64,000 nt of DNA from Telmatospirillum siberiense (GTDB taxonomy: Bacteria > Pseudomonadota > Alphaproteobacteria > Rhodospirillales > Magnetospirillaceae): assembly GCF_002845745.1 (NCBI RefSeq), contig NZ_PIUM01000004.1:1-64000 (forward strand). Reading direction: 5' to 3'. Below are positions 28,715 to 37,830 of the stretch, in pieces. The translations under genes and the position numbers were made by a program. Position 1 is the first letter of the stretch, and each line of letters begins with the position of its first letter. The notes beneath the pieces were generated by a model, which was given only the letters and a program-made list of their open reading frames with translations, had not been told where the DNA came from and made no database searches.

Positions 28715-30079
28715 TCACACCACCTGCCGGCCGCCCACCCAGACTTTCGCGATGTTGGCCTTCGACGCCGTATAGACGATCTTCTGGAGCAGATCCTCTC
28801 CCTGATCCAGGCCGTCCCACAGACGGATGGCGCCGGCTGGGGCTTCGGTGTCGATGGCCAGGGCGTCGAAGTGCTGGCCGGCGGTGAAGTTGCCGACGGG
28901 CAGGTCGAGGGCGATGCCGCCGCCGGTGGTGGCCAGATAGAAGGCGTCGCGGAAATCGATGCGCATCCCGTTTCGCCGGCCGCGCGTTCCGGCCGGCAGG
29001 TCGGGGTCGGTTCCGCTGTCGATCATGCGCGAGACCATCACCGCGCCCCGCATGGCCTCGAACAGCGAGGCGCCGGGGCCGCCCGAGATATCGGTGCCCA
29101 GGCCGACATGCAGGCCCTTTTCCAAGGCCGCCCGCAGGGGAAACACCGCGTCGGCGAAATAGGCGTTGGACAGTGGACAATGGGCGACGGCGGCGTGGCG
29201 GGCGCGGATGGTGTCCATGTCCGCCGCCGTCAGGAAGACGGAATGGGCGAGCACGCTGCGCCGTCCCAGAAGGCCGAAGCGGTCGAGGCTTTCGGTGTCG
29301 GTCACGCCATGCCGCGCCAGCACATGGGCGTGTTCCCAGTCGCTTTCGGAACAGTGGGTCTGCACATGCAGATCCGAACCATGGGCCAGGGATCCCAGGG
29401 CCGCCAGGGTTTCGTCGGTGCAGGCGGGGATGAAGCGCGGCGTGATCACCGGATGGACCAGGCGCTCGGCATTGTCCGGATGGGCACGGATATAGCCGAT
29501 CAGGTCCTCGGTGCCGCGCAGGGCGGCGTCCGGCGAGGCGTCGCGGTAGGTCTCGGGACAAAGGCCGGGATGATCCATCGCCACCTTGCCGATCAGGGCG
29601 CGCTGGCCGCGTTCGAGGCAGATGTCGGCCAGAAGGCGGCTGGCCGGTTGATGGATCGTCGCGTAATAGAGCGCCGTGGTGGTGCCGTTGGCCAACAGGT
29701 CCTCGACCAGCAGCCCGTAGCCGCGCCGGGCGAAGGCAAGATCGGCGTATCGGGATTCCAGCGGAAAGGTGTAGCGGGTGAGCCAGGTCTCCAGGGGCAC
29801 GTCCAGGGCCTGCCCCAGTTGCGGATATTGGGGGGCGTGCACATGCAGATCGATCATGCCGGGCAGCAGCAGGACGCCGGCGGGCAGGCGGTCGAGCCGG
29901 CCCGCCTCGTCGGCGGCCCGACGCCGCTCAAGATAGCCGTCGTCTTCGGGCCGGGTCAGCGCGGCGATCCGTCCGTCGGCGCCGATGCGGATCAAGGCGT
30001 CACGGAATTCCTCCACCCCGGTCCGTTCCGGCATGTGAAAGCCGGAGGCGAGAAGGGTTCTGTCCCGCAGGCCGCTCAT
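28715..30079 (-). CDS. guaD: Guanine deaminase
   Basis: A 454-residue amidohydrolase that hydrolyses guanine to xanthine and ammonia in the cytosol. Metal and substrate motifs are PGMIDLHVHAPQYPQ near residue 80, HVQTHCSESDWE, LAHSVFLTAADM, AHCPLSNAYF and GLGTDISGG. The PQYPQ segment after HVH is typical of guanine deaminase. ATG at 30079 overlaps the upstream gene's stop (ATGA), so translation is coupled. The longer upstream frame is a shadow of that gene. It is last in a minus-strand operon for purine-like compounds. Confidence 0.9.
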   Translation of the reverse strand: MSGLRDRTLLASGFHMPERTGVEEFRDALIRIGADGRIAALTRPEDDGYLERRRAADEAGRLDRLPAGVLLLPGMIDLHVHAPQYPQLGQALDVPLETWLTRYTFPLESRYADLAFARRGYGLLVEDLLANGTTTALYYATIHQPASRLLADICLERGQRALIGKVAMDHPGLCPETYRDASPDAALRGTEDLIGYIRAHPDNAERLVHPVITPRFIPACTDETLAALGSLAHGSDLHVQTHCSESDWEHAHVLARHGVTDTESLDRFGLLGRRSVLAHSVFLTAADMDTIRARHAAVAHCPLSNAYFADAVFPLRAALEKGLHVGLGTDISGGPGASLFEAMRGAVMVSRMIDSGTDPDLPAGTRGRRNGMRIDFRDAFYLATTGGGIALDLPVGNFTAGQHFDALAIDTEAPAGAIRLWDGLDQGEDLLQKIVYTASKANIAKVWVGGRQVV

Positions 30080-30933
30080 GCCGCTTGCAGGGTCGTGCCG
30101 TAGCGCAATCCCTTCTCCTTCAGCCAGCGGCGGTAGGTGGCCGAGGTGGCGTCGGCGCGGGCGGGCATTTCGGCGCGGGGTCCCAAGGGCAGCAGCAAGG
30201 GGCGCTGATTTTCCAGAATGATGCGGTCCTGCAGGAAAATAAGCTGCTGGAAATGGATGAGGTCGGCCAGCGGCGAGGCGTCGTCGATCAGGAACATCAC
30301 CGGATGGGCCCGGCAGCGGTCTTCTTCCAGCGGCTGGACGAACAGGCAGATGATATCCTGGCGGTCGGCGGCGTTGGGGCAGGTCTTGTAGAGGATGACC
30401 GCGAAGGGGTTGAGCACCCGGTAGACATAGTGGGTCATGATGCCGTCCTTGGCGGAAAGCGCCGCCTGCGGCTGGTAGAACCGGCAATCGGTCGCCCACA
30501 CCTCGTCGACGTCCCGGCGGATTTCCGCCGTGTAATGGTCCACCTCGGTATGGGGCTCGACGCCCAGGATGTTGGTATGCACGAAGGGAAAATGCGCCAG
30601 ATCGAGGAAGTTCTCGACGATGCGCGGACCCGACGACCTGACCGACACCGCGCCGCAGACGACGGAGCGGCGATCGGCCTCGAAGGCCTCGGGGATCGAC
30701 GACAGATCCGCCGCCGGGGTTCCCAGCGTCGTCCACAGATAGCCGTAACGCTCGCGGGTGGGAAGGGGGGCCGGGCGGCCTTCGGCGGTGACGGCGATGC
30801 GTCCCGCCTCATCGCGGGCGATCGTGAGATCGACGCCCAGCAGGCGATTGGGCATGGCGCCGGGGCCGATGTCCTGCAGGGCCTCGAGGCAATACCATTG
30901 GTCGAGGGCCGTCCTGTCCGCCGTTTCGCTCAT
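30076..30933 (-). CDS. Rieske-less oxygenase catalytic subunit (NdmC-like), copy 1
   Basis: A 285-residue relative of VanA-type Rieske oxygenase alpha subunits. The mononuclear-iron motif is complete: E107, D111, H114 and H119 in ENFLDLAHFPFVH fit (D/E)X3DX2HX4H, with a candidate third ligand D236 in LQDRIILENQ. The Rieske CXH...CXXH segment is absent: the sequence passes from GVDLTIARD (about 41) directly to ERYGYLWTTLG (about 61). This is the arrangement described for NdmC of caffeine-degrading Pseudomonas, whose Rieske cluster is supplied by another protein. It sits between two purine-type deaminases, supporting a purine substrate. Confidence 0.8.
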   Translation of the reverse strand: MSETADRTALDQWYCLEALQDIGPGAMPNRLLGVDLTIARDEAGRIAVTAEGRPAPLPTRERYGYLWTTLGTPAADLSSIPEAFEADRRSVVCGAVSVRSSGPRIVENFLDLAHFPFVHTNILGVEPHTEVDHYTAEIRRDVDEVWATDCRFYQPQAALSAKDGIMTHYVYRVLNPFAVILYKTCPNAADRQDIICLFVQPLEEDRCRAHPVMFLIDDASPLADLIHFQQLIFLQDRIILENQRPLLLPLGPRAEMPARADATSATYRRWLKEKGLRYGTTLQAA

Positions 30934-30952
30934 CGTTTGTCTCCGTCGCCGG

Positions 30953-32353
30953 TCATGGGGTGTAAAGCCGTTTCATCACCTTGCGGTGCGCCGCCAGGGC
31001 GCCGTCCAGGTCGAAGTCGCGGAAGGCGCCCCGGGCGATGATTTCGCGGCCGTTGATGAAGGAATAGTCGACCCGGAACGGTCCGCACATCACCAGCGCC
31101 GCCAGCGGATCGCGTTCGGTGCCGGACAGTCCCAGTTGGTTGAGCCGGACGGCGATGAAATCGGCGCTCATGCCCGGCGCCAGGGCGCCGATGTCGTCGC
31201 GGCCGAGCAGGCCGGCGCCGCCGCGCGTGGCCAGCCTCAGCGCCTCGCGGGCGGAAAGCGCGCTCGGCGTGCCGCCGAAGCCGCCGCGTCCGCCCGGCGC
31301 CTCGGACAGATAGCGCTGCGGCGCGACCCGCTGGAGCATCATGGCCTGCCTGGCCTCCATGAAGATGTTGGAGGTGTCGTTGGACGCCGAGCCGTCGACG
31401 CCGAGGCCGACCTTGACGCCGCCGTCCAGCATCTCGCGAACCTTGGCGATGCCCATGCCGCAGCGCATGTTGGCGGTCGGACAATGGGCGACGCCGGTGC
31501 CGGTTTCGGCGAAGCGGCGGATTTCGTCGCTGGACAGGAAGATCGCATGGGCGAACCAGACGTCGTCGCCCAGCCAGTCGACCGACTGGGCGAAATCGAC
31601 CGAGCGCATGCCGTAGATTTGTTGGCAGTAGGTTTCCTCGAACAGATCCTCGGCCAGATGGGAGTGCAGGGTGACGCCGGGATGCCGGCGGGCGAGGGCC
31701 GCCGCGTTCCGCATCAGCTCGGGCGTGACCGAGAACGGCGAGCAGGGGGCCAGCACGATGCGGCTCATCGCATGGCGCGAGGCGTCGTGATAGCGGCCGA
31801 TCAGCCGTTCGGCGTCGGCGAGGATGGCGTCTTCCGTCTCGACGCAGGCGTCCGGCGGCAGGCCGCCCTGGCTTTCGCCCCGCGACATGGCTCCACGGGC
31901 GGCGTGAAAGCGCAGGCCGATATCGCGGGCCGCCTCGATGGTGGCGTCCAAGGTGCAATTGTTGGGCAGGATGTAGAGGTGATCCGAACTGGTGGTGCAG
32001 CCCGAGGCGATCAGTTCGGCCATGGCGACGCGGGCCGAGACGCCGATGGCCTCGTCGTCCAGCGCCGACCAGATCGGATAGAGGGTTTTCAGCCAGACCA
32101 GCAGCTCCTCGTCCTGGACCATCACCCGGGTGAGGTTCTGATACATGTGGTGATGGGTGTTGATCAGCCCCGGCAATACCACATGGTCGGACAGATCGAG
32201 CACGCGGTCGGCCGCGCGGCCGGCCAGTTCGTCGGTGGTTCCCACCGCCTCGACGACATTGTCGCGGACGAGGATCGCCCCGTCGGCGATCTCGCGCCCC
32301 TCGTCGTCGAAGGTCGCCAGCCGGGCGATGTTCTTCACCAGCAGCGTCGGCAT
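30953..32353 (-). CDS. 8-oxoguanine deaminase-like amidohydrolase (TRZ/ATZ family)
   Basis: A 466-residue zinc/iron amidohydrolase. Motifs: PGLINTHHHMYQNLTRV at about residue 65 with YPIWSALDDEAI after it, LHSHLAEDLFEE, FAHAIFLSSDEI, AHCPTANMRCGMG and GLGVDGSASND. The THHHMYQNLTR block is typical of 8-oxoguanine deaminases and the AtzB-like branch. ATG at 32353 follows GGAGGGACTCCC. A 19-bp gap to the next gene suggests one transcript with the Rieske-less oxygenase and guanine deaminase. Hydroxypurine or aminopurine substrates are likely. Confidence 0.85.
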   Translation of the reverse strand: MPTLLVKNIARLATFDDEGREIADGAILVRDNVVEAVGTTDELAGRAADRVLDLSDHVVLPGLINTHHHMYQNLTRVMVQDEELLVWLKTLYPIWSALDDEAIGVSARVAMAELIASGCTTSSDHLYILPNNCTLDATIEAARDIGLRFHAARGAMSRGESQGGLPPDACVETEDAILADAERLIGRYHDASRHAMSRIVLAPCSPFSVTPELMRNAAALARRHPGVTLHSHLAEDLFEETYCQQIYGMRSVDFAQSVDWLGDDVWFAHAIFLSSDEIRRFAETGTGVAHCPTANMRCGMGIAKVREMLDGGVKVGLGVDGSASNDTSNIFMEARQAMMLQRVAPQRYLSEAPGGRGGFGGTPSALSAREALRLATRGGAGLLGRDDIGALAPGMSADFIAVRLNQLGLSGTERDPLAALVMCGPFRVDYSFINGREIIARGAFRDFDLDGALAAHRKVMKRLYTP

Positions 32354-32368
32354 GGGAGTCCCTCCAGT

Positions 32369-32592
32369 GTACCGGCGTCCCTGCCCATAGACGCTAGCAT
32401 AAGAAAAATCTTCCCTCGCCCGCTTTGCGGGAGAGGGGGCGAGCGAAGCGCGTGGGGCGAGGGGACTTACGCGCGTCGAGCGCGGAAAAAGTGTGCAGAA
32501 ACAAACAAGTCCTTATGTCGCGCCGACGCGCGCACCCCTCACCCGCTCGCTCACGCTCGCCGCCCTCTCCCGCAAGGGGCGAGGGCTTTATG
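32369..32592. repeat. Composite intergenic repeat: 28-nt repeat copy 3 plus CTCTCCCGC palindromes
   Basis: The 28-nt repeat (minus strand, 32369-32399) is followed by CTCGCCCGC-ttt-GCGGGAGAGGGGGCGAG (about 32415-32452) and by a second palindromic arm near 32540-32590 (CCCTCACCCGCTCGC, CCCTCTCCCGCAAGGGGCGAGGG). It fills the 269-bp gap between the importer permease and deaminase genes, so it may modulate expression within the operon. Confidence 0.55.
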
Positions 32593-32622
32593 GGAGGTCG
32601 GCGCCACTGCACGTCCATCGGG

Positions 32623-33558
32623 TTAACGCACATCGCGGAAATAGGGCAGGCCGAGGGACGCCGGGGCGGCCATCAGCCGGCGCATCTTGTGCCAGGCCAG
32701 CACCGGCACGATGATCAGGGCGATGGTGCCGAGATAGGGCAGCATGGAAAGGATCGGCGCGGCGATCGGCCAGTTGCGGGCCTGTCCGACGAAACCCAGC
32801 GAGGTGATCAGGCCGAACAGCAAGGCCACCATGACGGCGTTCAGCGGGCGATAGCCGCCGAAGATGACCAGCGCCACGGCGATCCATCCGCGTCCGGCGA
32901 TGACGCCCTCGGACCAGGAGGGGACAAAGGCCAGCGTCAGATAGGCCCCGGCGCCGCTGGCCAGGGCCGAGCCGGCGGCCACATACCAGAAGCGGATCCG
33001 TTGCACCGGGATGCCGGCGGCGTCGGCGGCGGCGGGATCCTCGCCGACGGCCCGCAGATTGAGGCCGTGTCGGGTGCGGAACATCAGGTAATGCAGGGCG
33101 AGCGGCAGAATGATGTAGATCAGATAGATCAGCACGTTTTGCGAGAAGACGGCGGGGCCGATGACGGGGATCTTGCTCAAATAGGGCACGGCGACGGGGG
33201 CGAAGGTGGCCGGCGCCGGCATGCCGGAATAGGCCTTGCCGATGGTGGCCGACAGCCCGGTGCCCATCAGGGTCAGGGCCAGGCCGCACAAGACCTGGTT
33301 GGCCCGGATATAGACGGTGGCCACGGCGAAGATCATGCCGGCGAACAGGCCGACGCCCAGCGCCAGGGCGAAGCCCAGGGCCGGATTGGGGTGGGCCACG
33401 ACGGTGGCGATGGCGGTGATGGCGCCCAGCGACATCAGCCCCTCGACGCCGAGATTGACCACGCCGACCCGTTCGGCGAGCACCTCGCCCAGGGCGGCCA
33501 GGGCCAGCACGCCGCCGGCGAGCAGGGATGTTTGAAGAAGGCCGGTGATCAGATCCAT
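32623..33558 (-). CDS. Nucleoside/purine ABC transporter permease (NupQ/YufQ-like)
   Basis: A 311-residue inner-membrane permease of the branched-chain-type superfamily with about nine TM helices. The family features are GEVLAERVGVVNLGVEGLMSLGA near the N-terminus and GLNLRAVGEDPAAADAAGIPVQRIRF. It is the second, shorter permease of a BMP-type importer, 13 bp after the other permease gene. It imports nucleosides or nucleobases with the proteins at 33572-37388. Confidence 0.9.
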   Translation of the reverse strand: MDLITGLLQTSLLAGGVLALAALGEVLAERVGVVNLGVEGLMSLGAITAIATVVAHPNPALGFALALGVGLFAGMIFAVATVYIRANQVLCGLALTLMGTGLSATIGKAYSGMPAPATFAPVAVPYLSKIPVIGPAVFSQNVLIYLIYIILPLALHYLMFRTRHGLNLRAVGEDPAAADAAGIPVQRIRFWYVAAGSALASGAGAYLTLAFVPSWSEGVIAGRGWIAVALVIFGGYRPLNAVMVALLFGLITSLGFVGQARNWPIAAPILSMLPYLGTIALIIVPVLAWHKMRRLMAAPASLGLPYFRDVR

Positions 33559-33571
33559 GTGGGGACAATCC

Positions 33572-34624
33572 TCAAACGCTGGCCGTTTCGTTGCGGACGA
33601 AACGGTAATGGGAAAGCTCGTCGCCGATCGCCGTGAAGAACAGGATCAGTCCGGTGATGGCGAGAACGGTCGAGACGTTCAGGCCTTGCGTCTGCAAGAT
33701 GATGCCGGAATTGAGGATGATGCCCATCAGGGCGGCGCCGGCCAGAACGCCTAGCGCCGACCCCCGGGCCAGCACGGCGACCATGATGCCCAGATAGCCG
33801 AAGTTGTTGGAGATGCCGCCCTGCAGCCGGTGCACGGTGCCGACCACCTCGAACATGCCGGCGATGCCGGCGATGGCGCCCGAAAGCAGCATGACCAGGA
33901 TGAGATGGCGCCGGAAGGGCATGCCGGCATATCTGGCGGCCTGGGGATTGGACCCGCTGACGCGCACCTCGTAGCCCCAGCGGGTGAAGCTCAGGCCGGC
34001 CGCCACCAGGACCGTCAGCAGCACGGCCAGGGGGAAGCCCCAATGCACGGCGCCCCAGAATTCCGGCAGTTCGCAGGGCAGCCGCGCGGTGGTGGCCAGG
34101 GCATGTCCGTCGGGATCGAGCCAGGGACCGGTCGAGACGTAATAGACCAGCAGGACGGCTACGAAATTGAGCAGCAGGGTGGTGATCAGCTCGCTGACGT
34201 CGGCATAGGCCCGCGCCAGCGTCGGCACCAGGATCCAGGCCATTCCGCCCAGCCCGCCGGCGACGAAGGCGAGCGGCAGCAGGACGAAATCGGGGGCGGG
34301 AACGAACAGGGCGACGCCGGTGGCGGCGAAGGCGCCGGCATAGAATTGTCCCTCGGCGCCGATGTTCCAGGCGCCGATGCGCAAGCCCACGGCGACCGAC
34401 AGTCCGGTCAGGATCAGGGGGGTGACGAGAAGCCCGACATCCTCCAGTCCGAAGCGCGATCCGAAGGTCGATTTGACCACCTGGGCGACCAGCTTCAAAG
34501 GGTCGGCGCCATTGGCGGCGAGGATGACGCCGGCGGTCAGCAGCGCCAGCAGGATGGCCGCGGCGCGGGCGAGCAGGGCGACGGTGGGATGGGCCGACGG
34601 CAGGCGTTGGATGCGACCGCTCAC
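33572..34624 (-). CDS. Nucleoside/purine ABC transporter permease (NupP/YufP-like)
   Basis: A 350-residue inner-membrane permease with an N-terminal TM helix (LLARAAAILLALLTAGVILA). The family motif LRIGAWNIGAEGQFYAGAFAATG and the cytoplasmic coupling loop GYEVRVSGSNPQAARYAGMPFRRH identify it as the larger permease of the pair. It overlaps the ATPase gene by 4 bp, so the importer genes are translationally coupled. Confidence 0.92.
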   Translation of the reverse strand: MSGRIQRLPSAHPTVALLARAAAILLALLTAGVILAANGADPLKLVAQVVKSTFGSRFGLEDVGLLVTPLILTGLSVAVGLRIGAWNIGAEGQFYAGAFAATGVALFVPAPDFVLLPLAFVAGGLGGMAWILVPTLARAYADVSELITTLLLNFVAVLLVYYVSTGPWLDPDGHALATTARLPCELPEFWGAVHWGFPLAVLLTVLVAAGLSFTRWGYEVRVSGSNPQAARYAGMPFRRHLILVMLLSGAIAGIAGMFEVVGTVHRLQGGISNNFGYLGIMVAVLARGSALGVLAGAALMGIILNSGIILQTQGLNVSTVLAITGLILFFTAIGDELSHYRFVRNETASV

Positions 34625-36240
34625 GATGTGATCTCCCGGGATGTTTGGGCAAGGGCGCCGGCCGGCCGGCCCCCCATCATCAGGCCGATGTCCTCGATGG
34701 CGCTTTCGGCGGTGTCGAGCACACCCATGATCTCGCCGTGGAACATCACGGCGATGCGGTCCGAAAGATTGAGCAGCTCCTCCAGCTCCTCGGAAATCAG
34801 GATGACGCCGACGCCCTGGTCCCGAAGCTCGACGAAATAGCGCATCATGGTGTTGATCGCGCCGACGTCGAGACCCCGGCTCGGATAGGCGGCGATCAGC
34901 ACCTTCGTGGCGATGCGCATCTCGCGGCGCGCCACCAGCCGCTGCTGGTTGCCGCCCGACAGATTGCGCACCGGCATGGAAAAATCGGGAACCGTGACCG
35001 CCGCCGCCGCCGCGATGGACTGGGCCAGGGCGGTGGCCGCTCCGGGGCGGAACCAGCTTCCGATGGAGACCGGCGGCTTCTTATATTCGCGGATGACCGT
35101 GTTGTCGGTAATGCTCAAGGCCGGCGCCAGACCGCTTTTCAGACGATCCTCGGGAATGTGGCCGATGCCGGAGCGGGCGATCTCGGCGCCGCCGGCGGCG
35201 GAAAAATCCCGGCCGTCGACGAGGATTTTTCCCGACAGCGGCTTCTTCATGCCAGTCAGCACCTCGCTCAATTCCTTCTGGCCGTTGCCGGCCACGCCGG
35301 CGATACCCAGGATCTCTCCGGCGTGGATATCGAGGGACACCTTGTTGAGCGCGACATTGCCGAAATCGTCGCGGACGGTAACCTCGCGCAGGCTGAGCAC
35401 CGGTTCGGCCGAGATGGGGGCCGCCTCCGCCTTCCGCGCGCGCAGATCGCTGAGCACGATCTCATGTCCGACCATCAGATTGGCCAGCATCGCCTGGTTG
35501 CAGTCGGCGGTGGCTTCCGTGGTCACCCGCCGCCCGCCCCTGAGGACGGTGATGCGGTCCGAGATCTCCAGGACCTCGTCCAGCTTGTGGCTGATGAAGA
35601 TCACCGCGTTGCCGCGCGAGACGAACTCCCTCAACGCCCTGAACAACTCGCGCGCCTCGGCCGGGGTGAGGACCGCCGTCGGTTCGTCGAGGATGAGCAC
35701 GCGGGCGTTGCGGGCCAGCACGCGCAATATTTCCACCCGCTGCTGCTCGCCGGTGGACAGATCGCCGACGCGGGCTTCGGGGCGCACCGCCAGATTGAGC
35801 GCGGCGGCCAGTTCGGCCGTCCGCGCCTCCAGCGCCTGGGCGCTGATCCGCTTCGGCGTCTCCGCCCAGCCGAGATGGATGTTCTCGGCGACGCTGAAGG
35901 CTTTGACCAGCTTGAAATGCTGATGGACCATGCCGATGCCGGCGGCGATGGCGTCGACCGGAGAGGCGAAGATCTTCGCATAGCCGTCGATGATGATCTC
36001 ACCGGCATCCGGCTGGTAGATGCCGGTGAGAATGTTCATCAAGGTGGATTTTCCGGCCCCGTTCTCGCCAAGAAGCGCATGGATCTCCCCCGGCATCACC
36101 TCGATATCGACGTCCTGATTGGCGATGACGCCGGGGAAATATTTGGCGATCCCCTTGAGATAGACGATAGGCGGGGTGCCGGGCGCGACCTTGGCGCGCC
36201 CGGTTTCGAAAGATCGTCCGGTTTCGGAAAATCCATGCAT
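34621..36240 (-). CDS. ABC transporter ATP-binding protein, double NBD (nucleoside/purine importer)
   Basis: A 539-residue ATPase with two fused nucleotide-binding domains. NBD1 has Walker A GENGAGKST, signature LSTGEQQR and Walker B LILDEPTAVLTP. NBD2 has a degenerate Walker A (GVAGNGQKEL), signature LSGGNQQR and AAYPSRGLDVGA in place of the usual D-E-P Walker B. This asymmetry is normal for the sugar/nucleoside family. ATG at 36240 begins the conserved protein; upstream frame shadows the 3' part of the binding-protein gene. It energises the two permeases downstream. Confidence 0.93.
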   Translation of the reverse strand: MHGFSETGRSFETGRAKVAPGTPPIVYLKGIAKYFPGVIANQDVDIEVMPGEIHALLGENGAGKSTLMNILTGIYQPDAGEIIIDGYAKIFASPVDAIAAGIGMVHQHFKLVKAFSVAENIHLGWAETPKRISAQALEARTAELAAALNLAVRPEARVGDLSTGEQQRVEILRVLARNARVLILDEPTAVLTPAEARELFRALREFVSRGNAVIFISHKLDEVLEISDRITVLRGGRRVTTEATADCNQAMLANLMVGHEIVLSDLRARKAEAAPISAEPVLSLREVTVRDDFGNVALNKVSLDIHAGEILGIAGVAGNGQKELSEVLTGMKKPLSGKILVDGRDFSAAGGAEIARSGIGHIPEDRLKSGLAPALSITDNTVIREYKKPPVSIGSWFRPGAATALAQSIAAAAAVTVPDFSMPVRNLSGGNQQRLVARREMRIATKVLIAAYPSRGLDVGAINTMMRYFVELRDQGVGVILISEELEELLNLSDRIAVMFHGEIMGVLDTAESAIEDIGLMMGGRPAGALAQTSREITS

Positions 36241-36272
36241 CGGCGTTGCATCTCCGGAAGAGGCCAAGGCGA

Positions 36273-37388
36273 TCAGAGTCCCTTCACCCCTTCGATCGAC
36301 CAGTTCCAGTTGTAAAGCTCCTCCTCGGTCATGGTCTTGCCGGCGGCAACGCGCACCGCGCCCTTGGAATCCTTGATCTCGCCGGTGAACGGGCTCCATC
36401 CGCCCAGGATCTTGTCGCGGGCCGCGTCGGCCTGCTTGCGGACCTCCTCGGGCACCGTCTCGCCCCAGGCGTCGCGGTCGACGCCGGCCCCCATCGCCAG
36501 GATCGGCGTCGAGGGAACCCAGGTGCCGGCCAGCCGCTGACGGACCTGTTCGACGTAGAATTTCTTGAAGTCGACGACGATGGAGCTGATGTAGCCCTTC
36601 GGTCCGTAGCGGCGGATGTCGGTATTCCACATGACCGCCTTGGCGCCGCGCTTCTCGGCGACCTGGAGATAGCCGGCCTCGTCCATGATGCCGAACAGCA
36701 GGTCACAGCCGTTGTCGAGCAGCGCCGTGCCGGCCTGCGTCGCCGCCTGGGGATCGAACCAGGAATTGATGGCGATGGCCTGCAGCGTGGCATTGGGATT
36801 GACCGAGCGGGCCCCCATCAGGAAGGCGTTGGTGCCGGAATAGACCGACGGCACGGGGAAGGAGGCGACATAGCCCAGCTTGCCGGTCTTGCTCATCAGG
36901 CCGGCGGCGATGCCGGTCACGTAGGTCGGATACCAGTGGGCGACGTAATAGGTCCCCAGATTGTCCATCGGATGGCGGCCGTCGCATTCGAAGAAGGCGA
37001 CGTTGGGCGAGCGCTTGGCCACGTCATAGAGGAAGTCGCCGTAGTTCGAGGTGGCGAAGACCATGTTGGCGCCCTCGGAGACGAACTGGCGGAAGGTGCG
37101 CGAGGCGTCGGCCGAATAGGGGATGCTTTCGACGAAGATCGTCTTCAGCTTGGGGAAGGCCTGTTGGACGGCCTTCATTCCCTGGTCGTGGCTCCAGGTC
37201 CAGCCTTCGTCGGTGACCGGGCCGGTGTGGCCGAAGGCGATGACGGCGTCCTTCTCCGCCACCGGGGCCAGCGGTTTGGCCGCCGCCAGGGCCGGACGGA
37301 TGAGCCCGCCCGGCATCATCAGGCCGGCGCCGGCCGCGACCCCCAGATTGAGAAAACCCCGGCGGGAGAGGTTGCGCAAATCGATCAT
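36273..37388 (-). CDS. BMP-family substrate-binding protein of a purine/nucleoside ABC importer, Tat-exported
   Basis: A 371-residue periplasmic binding protein of the basic-membrane-protein/PnrA family. A twin-arginine signal (NLSRRGFLNLGVAAGAG, ending ALAAAKPL) directs folded export. Family segments include GHTGPVTDEGWTWSHDQG, FATSNYGDF, LGYVASFPVPSVYSGTNAFLMGA and INSWFDPQAATQAGTALL. ATG at 37388 has GAGGGGATATCA upstream. It is first in the minus-strand operon, whose downstream genes encode purine-type deaminases; the ligand is therefore probably a nucleobase or nucleoside. Confidence 0.92.
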   Translation of the reverse strand: MIDLRNLSRRGFLNLGVAAGAGLMMPGGLIRPALAAAKPLAPVAEKDAVIAFGHTGPVTDEGWTWSHDQGMKAVQQAFPKLKTIFVESIPYSADASRTFRQFVSEGANMVFATSNYGDFLYDVAKRSPNVAFFECDGRHPMDNLGTYYVAHWYPTYVTGIAAGLMSKTGKLGYVASFPVPSVYSGTNAFLMGARSVNPNATLQAIAINSWFDPQAATQAGTALLDNGCDLLFGIMDEAGYLQVAEKRGAKAVMWNTDIRRYGPKGYISSIVVDFKKFYVEQVRQRLAGTWVPSTPILAMGAGVDRDAWGETVPEEVRKQADAARDKILGGWSPFTGEIKDSKGAVRVAAGKTMTEEELYNWNWSIEGVKGL

Positions 37389-37690
37389 TGATATCCCCTC
37401 TGACTGTTGACGTTGGCGGTGACCGGTTTTGACCTCGCGTTCGACTCCGCCCCTATTCTGGAATGGTTCTAGCAAAAGCCGCGCCACACGGAGGAGCGGT
37501 GCGGGGAGGCGGCGATGGACCGGACCTCCCTCCGGCGGTTCAAAGCGGGTGTCCCGAACATCCGGGCTCCGGTCGACGTTATCGCCCGGCATGCGGTGCC
37601 GCCGCGATGGGCGTGAAGCCTCAGTTTGTTCCTCGGCAACGAACTGTTCCAGAGATGCGATGTCCCGAATAGGGCAAAATATATGACGAT
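37389..37690. other. Intergenic region between divergent operons
   Basis: This is the left part of the 442-bp divergent control region between the importer operon and the Rieske operon. It should hold the minus-strand promoter. I see no riboswitch-like structure. The recognisable operator-like sites lie to its right, at 37691-37783. Confidence 0.35.
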
Positions 37691-37710
37691 GTTGTTGCGT
37701 CTTGTGCAAC
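37691..37710 (+). promoter_or_regulatory. LysR-type box (GTTGTTGC-N7-GCAAC)
   Basis: An interrupted palindrome TTGC-N7-GCAA (37695-37709) fits the T-N11-A rule for LysR operators. The same GTTGTTGC-N7-GCA pattern recurs at 40441-40458, before the ThDP-enzyme operon. The likely binder is the LysR protein encoded at 39206-40126; that is inferred from position. Confidence 0.5.
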
Positions 37711-37764
37711 GCTTGACGCCCCCGGTGCCGTGGGCTAAGAAGCTTATATGCACAAAAAGAGTGC

Positions 37765-37783
37765 ATGCTTAAATTTTAAGCAT
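37765..37783 (+). promoter_or_regulatory. 19-bp perfect palindrome before the Rieske gene
   Basis: ATGCTTAAATTTTAAGCAT is a perfect palindrome around one central base, about 47 bp upstream of the ATG at 37831. The size and AT-rich centre suit a dimeric repressor or activator. It is distinct from the LysR box at 37691. Confidence 0.45.
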
Positions 37784-37830
37784 TTGCCTTGTTGGGCGGC
37801 AGGAGAGTTCGGCTCGAACGGGAGTTACCG

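Noticed and set aside
37389-37830. Purine riboswitch upstream of the importer operon
   Set aside because: I found no three-stem aptamer-like arrangement, and the conserved purine-riboswitch loop sequences are not visible.
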